This document shows, piece by piece, positions 8,350-16,306 of a stretch of DNA of 64,000 nt (the stretch's first letter is position 1; each line of letters starts with the position of its first letter). The stretch lies in assembly GCF_001294205.1 (NCBI RefSeq), contig NZ_LAQT01000003.1, positions 248,001-312,000 on the forward strand, read 5' to 3'. A model generated the notes under the pieces. That model made no database searches and had not been told where the DNA came from. It worked only from the letters and a program-made list of their open reading frames with translations. Origin of the DNA: Amantichitinum ursilacus (GTDB lineage: Bacteria > Pseudomonadota > Gammaproteobacteria > Burkholderiales > Chitinibacteraceae). Position numbers and translations under genes: made by a program.

Positions 8350-8720
8350 GCGGCCAACTGATTTTGATTGCCGGGCCTTATCGCAGCGGCACCGATGGCG
8401 ATCCGGTAAAGATTGCGCTGAATCTCAAGCATCTGGAACGCGCGGCGCTGGATGTATATGAACGTGGTCATATGCCGCTGATCGGCGAATGGGCCGCGCT
8501 GCCGCTGGCCGCCATGGCCGGTTCGCAAACGGTGGGCGATGCGATCAGCGAACACTATATGTACCCGGTGGCGCACCGATTGCTGCAGCGTTGCGATGCG
8601 GTTTATCGCATCGACGGCGCGTCCAAAGGCGCGGACCAGGATGTGCGGCTGGCGCTGGAATGGGGCAAAGCGGTGTATCGAACGCTGGACGAAGTGCCGG
8701 TGGCCACTCCATCCCTCTGA
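8346..8720 (+). CDS. DUF4406 domain-containing protein (deoxyribosyltransferase-like fold)
   Basis: A 124-residue protein with LILIAGPYRSG at the N terminus and SKGADQDVRLALEWGKAVY near the C terminus. These match DUF4406, related to nucleoside 2-deoxyribosyltransferases, where the first loop binds the base or nucleotide. The ATG overlaps the NudK stop (ATGA). The pairing with a nucleotide-sugar hydrolase and a DeoR regulator suggests a nucleotide or sugar-nucleotide salvage role (inference). It converges with the aminopeptidase gene, whose end is only 10 bp away. Confidence 0.8.
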   Translation: MSGQLILIAGPYRSGTDGDPVKIALNLKHLERAALDVYERGHMPLIGEWAALPLAAMAGSQTVGDAISEHYMYPVAHRLLQRCDAVYRIDGASKGADQDVRLALEWGKAVYRTLDEVPVATPSL

Positions 8721-8730
8721 TCGCGGGCGC

Positions 8731-9498
8731 TCAGGCGGCGTGTTTCTCGTCAGCGCGCAGCGTTAACACTTGCACGCCCTGACGCGTGACCGCCACCGTG
8801 TGTTCAAACTGCGCCGACAACTTGCCGTCGCGCGTCACCACCGTCCAGCCATCGGCCTCGGTGTAGATGGCGCGGCGGCCCTGGTTCAGCATCGGCTCGA
8901 TGGTAAACACCATGCCTTCGCGCAACACCAGGCCGGTTTTCGGCGAACCGTAATGCAGCACTTGCGGCTCTTCGTGCATGTGTTGGCCGATGCCGTGGCC
9001 GCAAAATTCGCGCACCACCGAAAAACCATTCTGCCGCGCATAGCGTTCAATCGCGTGGCCGACGTCGCCCAGCGTCGCGCCGGGGCGCACGGTGTTGATG
9101 CCTTTCCACAGCGCGTCGTACGTTACCTGCACCAGTCGCCGCGCTTCGGGGCCGACATGGCCCACCAGATAGGTTTTGCTGGAATCGGCGATATAGCCGC
9201 CTTTCTCCAGCGTGATATCAAAATTGACGATATCGCCATCCTGCAAAATCTCGGTCGGTGACGGCACGCCGTGGCACACCACCTGGTTGCGCGATGAATT
9301 CAATGCATAGGCATAGCCGTACTGGCCTTTGCTGGCCGGGCGCGCGTTCAGGTCGTTGACGATGAACGCGTCGACCAGATCGTTAACCTGCATGGTGGAC
9401 ATGCCGAGCAAATCCAGCGTATCCAGCCTTGCAAACACGCTGGCCAACAGCCGCCCAGCCTCGGCCATGATGGCGATTTCTTCGGGACGCTTGGTCAT
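8731..9498 (-). CDS. map: Type I methionyl aminopeptidase
   Basis: A 255-residue M24A peptidase that removes the initiator methionine from nascent proteins in the cytoplasm. All five metal ligands are visible: Asp94 (VNFDITL), Asp105 (IADSSKT), His168 (EFCGHGIG), Glu201 (FTIEPML) and Glu232 (AQFEHTV). Substrate-side His76 (VVCHGVP) is also present. Length equals the family norm. It overlaps the upstream ParD-like gene by ATGA rather than sitting beside rpsB, so it is likely a second map copy in this genome (inference). Confidence 0.93.
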   Translation of the reverse strand: MTKRPEEIAIMAEAGRLLASVFARLDTLDLLGMSTMQVNDLVDAFIVNDLNARPASKGQYGYAYALNSSRNQVVCHGVPSPTEILQDGDIVNFDITLEKGGYIADSSKTYLVGHVGPEARRLVQVTYDALWKGINTVRPGATLGDVGHAIERYARQNGFSVVREFCGHGIGQHMHEEPQVLHYGSPKTGLVLREGMVFTIEPMLNQGRRAIYTEADGWTVVTRDGKLSAQFEHTVAVTRQGVQVLTLRADEKHAA

Positions 9499-9707
9499 AA
9501 CGCGGCCACCCGGAAGGCGGCGGTCTCCACGCCAGCGGCGCGTAATTCGCGCGCCACAATCTCATTAAAAGTCAGCGTCGGGTTCATCTCGGCCAGCATG
9601 CCCATCTTGATCCAGAACGCCGCTTGCGCATTGATGGAACGGCACGACACCGCGCTGGCCTTGCGGATCTGGTCGTGCAGTTCGTCGTCGATGTTAACAA
9701 TGCCCAT
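9495..9707 (-). CDS. ParD-like family protein
   Basis: A 70-residue protein. The N-terminal MGIVNIDDELHDQIRKASAV and the following SINAQAAFWIKMG look like a ribbon-helix-helix DNA-binding domain of the ParD-like antitoxin family. The C-terminal tail is short and lacks a known toxin-binding motif. GGAAG precedes the ATG. No ParE toxin is nearby; its partner in the operon is methionine aminopeptidase, with a 4-base overlap. It probably represses its own operon through the palindromic repeats upstream. Confidence 0.8.
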   Translation of the reverse strand: MGIVNIDDELHDQIRKASAVSCRSINAQAAFWIKMGMLAEMNPTLTFNEIVARELRAAGVETAAFRVAAL

Positions 9708-9716
9708 GTGCGCTTC

Positions 9717-9750
9717 CGTATATACGTTTCATATACGAACCATATATTCG
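9717..9750. promoter_or_regulatory. Candidate ParD-like operator (ATATACG repeats)
   Basis: The promoter region of the ParD-like gene holds CGTATATACG, a 10-bp perfect palindrome, at 9717-9726. A second ATATACG follows at 9731-9737, and a degenerate ATATATTCG at 9742-9750. Repeated half-sites next to a ribbon-helix-helix gene suggest autoregulation. The TATA-rich run could also provide the -10 element. Confidence 0.45.
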
Positions 9751-9794
9751 GTGGCGAGCAGGGTGCAAGCGGCGCTTTGCAGTTAGTGGGCCGA

Positions 9795-10646
9795 TTACGC
9801 GAAATCAGTCGAGCGCGTTACCGCTTCCCACTGGTCGATCTCGGCGCGCAAGGATTCCAGCCGCGCCCGCACCAGGCCCAAAGCATCGCTACCCAATAAC
9901 AGCTGCGCGGGCGGCGCTTCGTGGGCGATCAAATCCACCAACACCTGGCCCGCTTTGGCCGGATCGCCCAGTTGCTTGCCCGATTTGGCCTCGCGCGCGG
10001 CGCGAATCGGGTCAAACAGCGCGTCGTAATCCGCAATGCTGCGTTCTGATCGCACCATCGAACGGCCGGCCCAATCGGTACGGAATGACCCGGGCGCCAG
10101 CGCGGTGACGTGGATGCCCAGCCCGCGCAGTTCTTGCACCAGCGTGTCGCTGATGCCTTGCAGCGCAAACTTGCTGCCGCAGTAGTAAGCGATACCGGGC
10201 ATGGTGATAAATCCGCCCATCGAAGTGACATTGATAATGTGGCCGCGCCGGCGCTGCCGCATGTCCGGCAACACGGCTTTAATCAGCGCCACCGCGCCAA
10301 ACACATTGGTATTGAATTGCGCGATCAGCTCGTGCAGCGGCGATTCTTCCAGCGTGCCTTCGTGGCCATAACCGGCGTTATTGATCAGCACGTCGATCGG
10401 GCCAAACTGGCTTTGCATTTGCGCGACTGCGGGTTCAATGGCGGCGAAATCAGTTACATCCAGCACCACGGCATGCGCATTGTGCGGATGCAATGCGGTG
10501 AATTCGGCACAAGCCTCGGGTTTGCGCACGGTGCCGATCACGCGATGGCCCGCCGCCAACAAGGCGACGGCAAAGGCGCGGCCAAAGCCGGACGACACGC
10601 CAGTAATCAGCACGGTTTTGTGGGTTGGGGTAGGGGACAAGCTCAT
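9795..10646 (-). CDS. SDR family oxidoreductase
   Basis: A 283-residue classical short-chain dehydrogenase with a complete motif set: TGVSSGFG (15-22) for the dinucleotide, NNAG (89-92), Ser142, Tyr155 and Lys159 (YCGSK). The Arg41 after the second strand (TVRKPE) favours NADP(H). The length and SFRTDWAGRSM segment match the group of oxidoreductases often regulated by a neighbouring AraC protein. The ATG at 10646 is chosen because TGGAG lies upstream; a TTG three codons earlier is less likely. It is divergent from the AraC gene. Substrate unknown. Confidence 0.9.
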   Translation of the reverse strand: MSLSPTPTHKTVLITGVSSGFGRAFAVALLAAGHRVIGTVRKPEACAEFTALHPHNAHAVVLDVTDFAAIEPAVAQMQSQFGPIDVLINNAGYGHEGTLEESPLHELIAQFNTNVFGAVALIKAVLPDMRQRRRGHIINVTSMGGFITMPGIAYYCGSKFALQGISDTLVQELRGLGIHVTALAPGSFRTDWAGRSMVRSERSIADYDALFDPIRAAREAKSGKQLGDPAKAGQVLVDLIAHEAPPAQLLLGSDALGLVRARLESLRAEIDQWEAVTRSTDFA

Positions 10647-10812
10647 CGTGGGCAACTCCAGTCACATCGGTTAAACAATGCCGCCATGCTAGGCGCCACC
10701 CGCGTTGGCGCTAAGACCCGATGCTCTGCATGTTTAGCCTGATTGTCTGAGGACGCCCCGCTGGCGCGCGGACAGTGGCAAAGTAGCGCCATCGCTTTGC
10801 GCTGTATCAACC

Positions 10813-11766
10813 ATGCCCGCCACCGCCCGCAAAACCACCACCGTACTCGCGCCCGAAGCCATCGAATTACTGGCCAGACTGGCCCCGATTGAAGGCTACA
10901 ACCTGACCGGGCTTGATGATATTCGCCTGCTGCGCTCGGATCGGCCGTTGACGCGCACGCCAGTGTTGTACGAGCCCGGCATCGTCATCGTCTGCCAGGG
11001 ACGCAAGCGCGGTTATCTGGGTGACCAGGTGTATATCTACGACCCGCAGCATTATCTGGTGGTGTCGGTGGCTTTGCCTTTTTCGATGGAGACCGAAGCC
11101 AGCGCGGCCGAGCCGTTACTGGCGCTGTATCTGCGGCTCGACTTTAATCTGGCCACCGATCTGATGTTGCAGCTGGACGCGCTGGCGCAATTGCCCAACG
11201 CCGCGCCGCGCGGCATGGCCTCGACGCCGCTGGACGCGCGCATGGCCGACAGCGTGTTGCGCTTGCTGCGCGCGCTGGCCTCGCCGCTGGAAACCCGACT
11301 GCTGGGGCCAGCGCTGGTGCGGGAGATATATCTGCACGTGATGCTGGGCGAACAAGGCGGATCGATGCGCGCCGCACTGGCCGCGCACGGCCAGTTTGGC
11401 AAGATCGGCCGCGCCATCCAACTGATCCACCAGTCGTTTGCGCAGCCGCTGGATGTGCCGTCGCTGGCGGCCTCGGCGGGCATGAGCGTGGCCACGTTTC
11501 ATGTGCATTTCAAGGCGGTGACCGATAGCTCGCCGATGCAATATCTCAAGTCCACGCGCCTGCACCAGGCACGCTTGCTGATGGCGCGCAACGGCATGAC
11601 AGCCGGGGCCGCCAGCGCGCAGGTGGGGTACGAAAGCGCCTCGCAATTCGGCCGCGAATTCAAGCGCCTGTTTGGCCGCAGCCCGCTGCAGGAAGTGGCG
11701 CGCATGAAGCAAAGCTTTGCCTTGCCCGACCCCGCGCCGTCACGCGGTTTTGTGTCATCGCATTAA
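10813..11766 (+). CDS. AraC family transcriptional regulator (AraC_N type)
   Basis: A 317-residue regulator. The N-terminal AraC_N domain is marked by PVLYEPGIVIVCQGRKRGYLG, and the two C-terminal helix-turn-helix motifs by LDVPSLAASAGMSVATFHVHFK and the QVGYESASQFGREFKRLFGR segment. This layout is that of the YqhC-type subgroup, which often activates a divergent oxidoreductase gene in response to aldehydes or similar electrophiles. The gene is divergent from the SDR gene with 166 bp between starts, so it is its likely activator. Confidence 0.92.
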   Translation: MPATARKTTTVLAPEAIELLARLAPIEGYNLTGLDDIRLLRSDRPLTRTPVLYEPGIVIVCQGRKRGYLGDQVYIYDPQHYLVVSVALPFSMETEASAAEPLLALYLRLDFNLATDLMLQLDALAQLPNAAPRGMASTPLDARMADSVLRLLRALASPLETRLLGPALVREIYLHVMLGEQGGSMRAALAAHGQFGKIGRAIQLIHQSFAQPLDVPSLAASAGMSVATFHVHFKAVTDSSPMQYLKSTRLHQARLLMARNGMTAGAASAQVGYESASQFGREFKRLFGRSPLQEVARMKQSFALPDPAPSRGFVSSH

Positions 11767-11783
11767 GTAAACGCCCCGCGCAT

Positions 11784-12578
11784 TCAGGCGATCTGCGCCG
11801 GTACAGCGCGGGTCGCAAATTTGCGGATGATGTTTGCGAGGTCTTGCGGTGCTTCGGCGGGCAACAAGTGGCCTTTGCCGGGCAGCAGATGCAGCTCTGC
11901 GGCCGGGTAGAGCGGCGCGATCTTGTGGGTGATTACCTCTACTGGATCAACCCGGTCCAGCTCGCCCGCGATGATGGTCACCGGCACGTTGACCTGTGCG
12001 GCGCGCGCGCTGAAATCCTCGCGCGAGCCGACTTCCAGCCAGCCGTTTTTGCCAGGCAGGCTCAAGCGCAGCGCATCGTCGCGTAATTGCTGGCGCACTG
12101 GCGGCGCGACGGTGCTGCCCAGCAGCACATTGTCCAGCGTAAATTCCACCGCGCCGAGGAAGGCGTACGCGCCATGCATTTGCTGGCGCTGCGCTTCATC
12201 GATGGCCATCGGCGACAACGGCGACGACGCCACCAGCACCACGCCTTCCAGGCCCGCAGGCTGTTGCGAAGCCAGCAGCTGCGCCGCTTTGCCGCCCATG
12301 GAGTGGCCGACCAGCAGATAGCGTTTGAGCCCCAGCGCCTCGATCACCGCGCGGGCATCGCTGGCGTGGTCGGCGGTGCTGTAGCCAATGGCGGGCGCGC
12401 TGGAATCCCCGGCGCCGCGCGCATCGATGGCCACACAGCGAAACTGGCCGCGCAACTGCTCGATCACTGTATTCCAGCTGGCGGCCGAACCGCCCCAGTG
12501 ATGTTGAAACACCAAGGCGACATCGCCCACGGCGGTATCGATCACGTTGAGTTCGACGTTTTGATTGTGGATTTTCAT
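11784..12578 (-). CDS. Alpha/beta hydrolase
   Basis: A 264-residue cytoplasmic hydrolase of the alpha/beta fold. The nucleophile Ser93 lies in GHSMGG, the acid is probably Asp208 (AGELDRVDP), and the base is His237 (GKGHLLPAE). There is no signal peptide. The ATG at 12578 has GGAG nine bases upstream; a TTG five codons earlier is rejected. It is divergent from a LysR-type regulator, which probably controls it. The substrate (ester, lactone or C-C bond) is not readable. Confidence 0.88.
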   Translation of the reverse strand: MKIHNQNVELNVIDTAVGDVALVFQHHWGGSAASWNTVIEQLRGQFRCVAIDARGAGDSSAPAIGYSTADHASDARAVIEALGLKRYLLVGHSMGGKAAQLLASQQPAGLEGVVLVASSPLSPMAIDEAQRQQMHGAYAFLGAVEFTLDNVLLGSTVAPPVRQQLRDDALRLSLPGKNGWLEVGSREDFSARAAQVNVPVTIIAGELDRVDPVEVITHKIAPLYPAAELHLLPGKGHLLPAEAPQDLANIIRKFATRAVPAQIA

Positions 12579-12685
12579 GCTGATTTGCTCCAAAGCGGCG
12601 GCGGGCCAAAGGTGGCGCGCGGTTCGGAGGCCATTGTGCGCAAGCTCATCTGCGTAGTGAATGCACCTTGGCGTGTATAGAATGC

Positions 12686-12698
12686 ATACTCAAAGTAT
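12686..12698. promoter_or_regulatory. Candidate LysR-type operator
   Basis: ATACTCAAAGTAT is an interrupted palindrome with 5-bp arms, beginning 32 bp before the LysR start and within the 139-bp region shared with the divergent hydrolase gene. The size and AT-rich character fit a LysR T-N11-A box. Assignment is by position only. Confidence 0.4.
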
Positions 12699-12717
12699 CT
12701 AATCCGGAGGGGCGCTG

Positions 12718-13659
12718 ATGGATCGATTGACCAGCTTGGCGGTGTTTGTCGCGGCGGTGGACGAGGGCAGCATTGCCGCCGCAGGCCGTCGTTTTGGGCT
12801 GTCGCCGGTGATGGCGGGCCGCTATTTGTCCGCGTTGGAGGACCACGTTGGCGTGCGCCTGGTCGAGCGCACCACGCGACAACTCAACCTGACCGACGCG
12901 GGCCGCGCTTATTTCGCCAAGGCCAAACGCATCCTCGACGACTTGCAGGAAGCCGATCACGAGGCCGCCGACTTGCAAGCCACCCCGCGCGGCAGCCTGC
13001 GGATTGCTGCGCCGATCACCTTTGGTTCGCTGTATCTGGGGCCGGTGGTGGCCGCGTATATGGCCGAATTTGCGCAGGTTGAGGTGTCGCTGCATTTGCA
13101 GGACCGCTTTGTCGATCTGATCGAAGAGGGCATGGATCTGGCGCTGCGCATCGGCCAGTTGCCCGACTCCAACCTGGTGGCGCGCAAGCTGGCCGATTGC
13201 CAGTTGCTGGCCTGCGCCGCGCCGTCCTGGCTGGCCGCCGCCGGTGTGCCGACGCATCCCGAAGATCTGGCCCGGCATCAATTGATCGGCTACCTGGGCG
13301 AAGTCACCACCGCGCCGTGGAGCTTTACCAGCCCGCAAGGCCAGACCTTCAATCTCGATTATCCATGCCGCTTTAGCGCCAATAACACCGCCGTGATGCT
13401 GGCCGTGGCGCTGGCGGGCGGCGGCATTGTGTATGGGCCGGATTTTGTATTTGCGCGCCATTTGCAAACCGGCCAACTGCAACGCGTGCTACCTGACTAC
13501 CGCAGCCCGGTGCTGCCGCTGCATGCTGTTACGCCGACGGCGCGCTATGTGAATACCAAGACGCGGCTGTTTATTGAGCGCTTGAAGGGGGCGTTTGCGG
13601 GGGCATCGCCCTGGCTGGGGAAGACGGAACAAGCCGAAGCCAAAATAAGGAAAACATAG
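12718..13659 (+). CDS. LysR family transcriptional regulator
   Basis: A 313-residue regulator. The winged helix-turn-helix is at residues 1-60 (MDRLTSLAVFVAAVDEGS, then GLSPVMAGRYLSALEDHVG), and the substrate-binding domain follows from about 90 (GSLRIAAPITFGSLYLGP). The CrgA/aaeR-like wording of the second domain, with LPLHAVTPT near the end, is common in regulators of single divergent enzymes. CCGGAGG precedes the ATG. It is divergent from the alpha/beta hydrolase, which is the probable target. The inducer is unknown. Confidence 0.92.
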   Translation: MDRLTSLAVFVAAVDEGSIAAAGRRFGLSPVMAGRYLSALEDHVGVRLVERTTRQLNLTDAGRAYFAKAKRILDDLQEADHEAADLQATPRGSLRIAAPITFGSLYLGPVVAAYMAEFAQVEVSLHLQDRFVDLIEEGMDLALRIGQLPDSNLVARKLADCQLLACAAPSWLAAAGVPTHPEDLARHQLIGYLGEVTTAPWSFTSPQGQTFNLDYPCRFSANNTAVMLAVALAGGGIVYGPDFVFARHLQTGQLQRVLPDYRSPVLPLHAVTPTARYVNTKTRLFIERLKGAFAGASPWLGKTEQAEAKIRKT

Positions 13660-13756
13660 CGGAAATTTTAGCGGAAACGGAGCCAGTTAAAACAGATTCA
13701 ATACCTTGATATGCAAAGTTTTTTAGCCAAAAAAAGATCGGAAAACAGAGCGGAAA
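13658..13756. repeat. Three AGCGGAAA repeats in AT-rich convergent gap
   Basis: AGCGGAAA occurs at 13658-13665, 13670-13677 and 13749-13756 in the AT-rich gap between the convergent LysR and GGDEF-EAL genes. The first copy overlaps the LysR stop. No function is apparent. Confidence 0.4.
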
Positions 13757-13782
13757 TCAAACCGGATATCGGAGCGTAATTC

Positions 13783-13805
13783 GCCCGCTGCCGAACGCAG
13801 CGGGC
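13783..13805 (-). terminator. Hairpin near the end of the GGDEF-EAL gene
   Basis: GCCCGCTGC and GCAGCGGGC form a perfect 9-bp stem with a 5-base loop, 15 bp past the GGDEF-EAL stop. Neither strand has a clear T-run after the stem, so termination would be weak or Rho-assisted. Confidence 0.4.
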
Positions 13806-13819
13806 CGCTGCTCCAGACT

Positions 13820-15958
13820 TCAGGTATTCCGCGCTTGCCAGTCCTGCACAAACAACGCCGCGGCTTGCGGTCGGCCGTAGAAATAGCCCTGTATGGTGGT
13901 GCAGCCTTCGCGTTGCAAAAAGTCGACCTGCGCGCGTTCTTCCACGCCTTCGGCCACGGTGCGCAAGCCCAGGCTGCGGGCCAGGCCGATGATGGTACGA
14001 ATAATCGCTTCGCTATCGATACCGGTGCCGATGCCAGTGACAAAGGCGCGATCAATTTTGAGGATATCGACGGGCAATTGCTTTAGATAAGCCAGCGAGG
14101 AATAACCAGTGCCAAAGTCATCAATCGACAATTTAACGCCCAGCGCGCGGATGGCTTCGAGCACGCTAAAGGCATCGGCCACTGCCATGATCACGCTTTC
14201 GGTAATTTCCAGTTCCAGTACCGAGGCGGGCAGATCGTAGGTTTCCAACAGGTGCGCCAGGCGCACGGCAAAGTCGTCCAGCTCCAGTTGTTTAACCGAT
14301 AAATTGACCGAGACCGACGTAATGGCAAATCCGTCCGCGCGCCATTGCGCAATCTGCTGGCAAGTTTTTTCCAATACTTGCTGGCCCAGTTTGATGATCA
14401 AGCCGGAATCTTCAGCTACCGGAATAAAACGCGATGGCGGCACCACGCCCAATACCGGATCGGTCCAGCGCGCCAATGCTTCCGCGCCCACCAGCTTGCC
14501 GCTGATGGAATCCACTTTGGGCTGAAAATAAACGGCAATTTCTTGCGCCGCAATCGCGCGGCGCAAATGGCGTTCCACCAATACGCGTTCTTCGGCGGCC
14601 ACCGACATCTGGTGCGTATACATTTGATAGCGATTACGCCCCAGCGCTTTGGCCTGATACATGGCGATATCGGCTTTGCGCACCAAGGCATCAAAGTCAG
14701 TGCCGTCTTGCGGCGAAAAGCTGACCCCGATACTGGCGGAAAGATGGATATCGTTATCGCTAATCCGGAACGGCAAATTAAATAAAGACAGTAGCCGCTC
14801 CGCCACTGGATTAACCGCATTGGCGTTTTCGATATGGGCCAGGATGCAGACAAATTCATCGCCACCAATGCGCGCCAGGGTATCGCCGGGCCGCACATGC
14901 TCAATCAGACGTTCCGCCACCGCAATCAGCAATTGATCGCCAATAAAATGGCCCAGCGTATCGTTAACATCTTTAAAGCGATCCAGATCCAGAAACAGCA
15001 CCGCCAGGTGATGTTGCGTGGGCGGCGTGGCTAATGCTTGTTCCAGCCGGTTTTTAAACAGCAGACGATTGGGCAGACTGGTGAGCGGATCGTGATGCGC
15101 CAGTTGGTGCAGCCGCTCTTCGGCATTGCGCCGTTCTTCAATTTCGCCTTCCAGCAAACGATTGGCATCACCCAGTTCTTGCGTGCGCAATTCAACGCGC
15201 TGATCGAGTTCGCGATTGATTTCAACCAGTTTGGCGGCCTGGTTTTTAATGATATTGCCCGCGCGTTTAACCACCAGCATTTGCGCGATATACAGGGCAA
15301 TCATCGACAGAATGATTGCGATGGTTAACCAGGTTAATTGCGCGCGCGTGCTGGAGACAAATGCCGTGGCGTCGACATAGATTTCGAGCACGCCCTCCAC
15401 CTTGCCATTGGCGCCATGCACTGGCACATAGGTGGAAATCAGATCGCGGTCGGTTAATTGCCGGTCAAATGCATCAATGCTGTTGCGATGCGCCAGTTCG
15501 CTAACCGGCGTATTGGCGACGGCCGATTCAAAACCGTCATTGCCTTTTTCGCTTTCGCCCACTTGCCTGGGATCGGTGGAAAACACCGTCATGCCATCCA
15601 GCGCATAAACCTTGAGCCGGACCACATCGGTGCCCTGCATCAAATGCACCACGTTGTTTTGCAATTGCTCTTGCGTGGCCATGGCGCGCATACGCGTCAC
15701 GTCGTCGCTCATTTGCGTGAGTGGCTTGAAATGCGGCCACAGCGAGTTTTCAAAAACCTGCACCAGCGACGCGGCGCGCACTTTTTCTAATTGCAGCATT
15801 TGCTCGCTGGAGAAATAGCGTAGATAGCCCGCCATGGCCACGGTGGCCACGCCCATCAATACCAGCGACAGCCAGAAAAAATAGCGCACCAGATCAAAAC
15901 GCGGATTGCGCGGTGCTTCTGGGTGCGATTGCAGATCAGGCATGTTTTCGACGGCCAT
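13820..15958 (-). CDS. Membrane GGDEF-EAL protein (cyclic di-GMP turnover)
   Basis: A 712-residue inner-membrane protein with TM1 at about 25-45, a periplasmic sensor-like segment to about 205, and TM2 at about 209-230. A coiled linker (ELDQRVELRTQEL) precedes a GGDEF domain and an EAL domain. GGDEF is intact at 365-369 with an RxxD inhibitory site (RPGD, 356-359), so cyclase activity with product inhibition is plausible. EAL is intact at 493-495 (EALARW), with later DDFGTGYSSL and KIDRAFV. The ATG at 15958 is preceded by GGGAGAGG. Net activity cannot be predicted. Confidence 0.95.
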   Translation of the reverse strand: MAVENMPDLQSHPEAPRNPRFDLVRYFFWLSLVLMGVATVAMAGYLRYFSSEQMLQLEKVRAASLVQVFENSLWPHFKPLTQMSDDVTRMRAMATQEQLQNNVVHLMQGTDVVRLKVYALDGMTVFSTDPRQVGESEKGNDGFESAVANTPVSELAHRNSIDAFDRQLTDRDLISTYVPVHGANGKVEGVLEIYVDATAFVSSTRAQLTWLTIAIILSMIALYIAQMLVVKRAGNIIKNQAAKLVEINRELDQRVELRTQELGDANRLLEGEIEERRNAEERLHQLAHHDPLTSLPNRLLFKNRLEQALATPPTQHHLAVLFLDLDRFKDVNDTLGHFIGDQLLIAVAERLIEHVRPGDTLARIGGDEFVCILAHIENANAVNPVAERLLSLFNLPFRISDNDIHLSASIGVSFSPQDGTDFDALVRKADIAMYQAKALGRNRYQMYTHQMSVAAEERVLVERHLRRAIAAQEIAVYFQPKVDSISGKLVGAEALARWTDPVLGVVPPSRFIPVAEDSGLIIKLGQQVLEKTCQQIAQWRADGFAITSVSVNLSVKQLELDDFAVRLAHLLETYDLPASVLELEITESVIMAVADAFSVLEAIRALGVKLSIDDFGTGYSSLAYLKQLPVDILKIDRAFVTGIGTGIDSEAIIRTIIGLARSLGLRTVAEGVEERAQVDFLQREGCTTIQGYFYGRPQAAALFVQDWQARNT

Positions 15959-16120
15959 CAACCTCTCCCGGGTGGTGGGCTGAGTATGCCTGGAAAGCGC
16001 CGCGGTGGGCATGCCGGGTGTGGGCGGTGTTGCGCGGAGGCGCACGGCGCTGATCCAGCGTGCACCGTGCTATCCATTTGTAGGGGGCGGTCGCTTTTCC
16101 CCTCGCATAATCAATTGATT

Positions 16121-16306
16121 TCAGGACCGCCCGGCAAATGCGTACCAGCCGGTTATCCCGATGGGCAGCGTCAACATGGCCCAGGCCACGCCATGCCAGA
16201 GGCCGGTGGTTAATAGCGCCAGAAATAATCCCGCTAGCGTAAGTAGCGATAGCGCAATGGGCAGCGCCCACAGGTTTTTGCGAGCGCGTTTATACCAATC
16301 CATCAA
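16121..16306 (-). CDS. Small membrane protein downstream of PepSY gene
   Basis: A 61-residue protein with a basic N terminus (MMDWYKRARKNLW) and two hydrophobic segments, about 14-33 and 36-55, separated by a Trp/His turn (GLWHGVAW). It overlaps the stop of the PepSY gene by 4 bases, so it is translated from the same message. Small proteins of this kind accompany PepSY-type iron membrane proteins and may be a helper subunit (inference). No domain was recognised. Confidence 0.7.
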   Translation of the reverse strand: MMDWYKRARKNLWALPIALSLLTLAGLFLALLTTGLWHGVAWAMLTLPIGITGWYAFAGRS

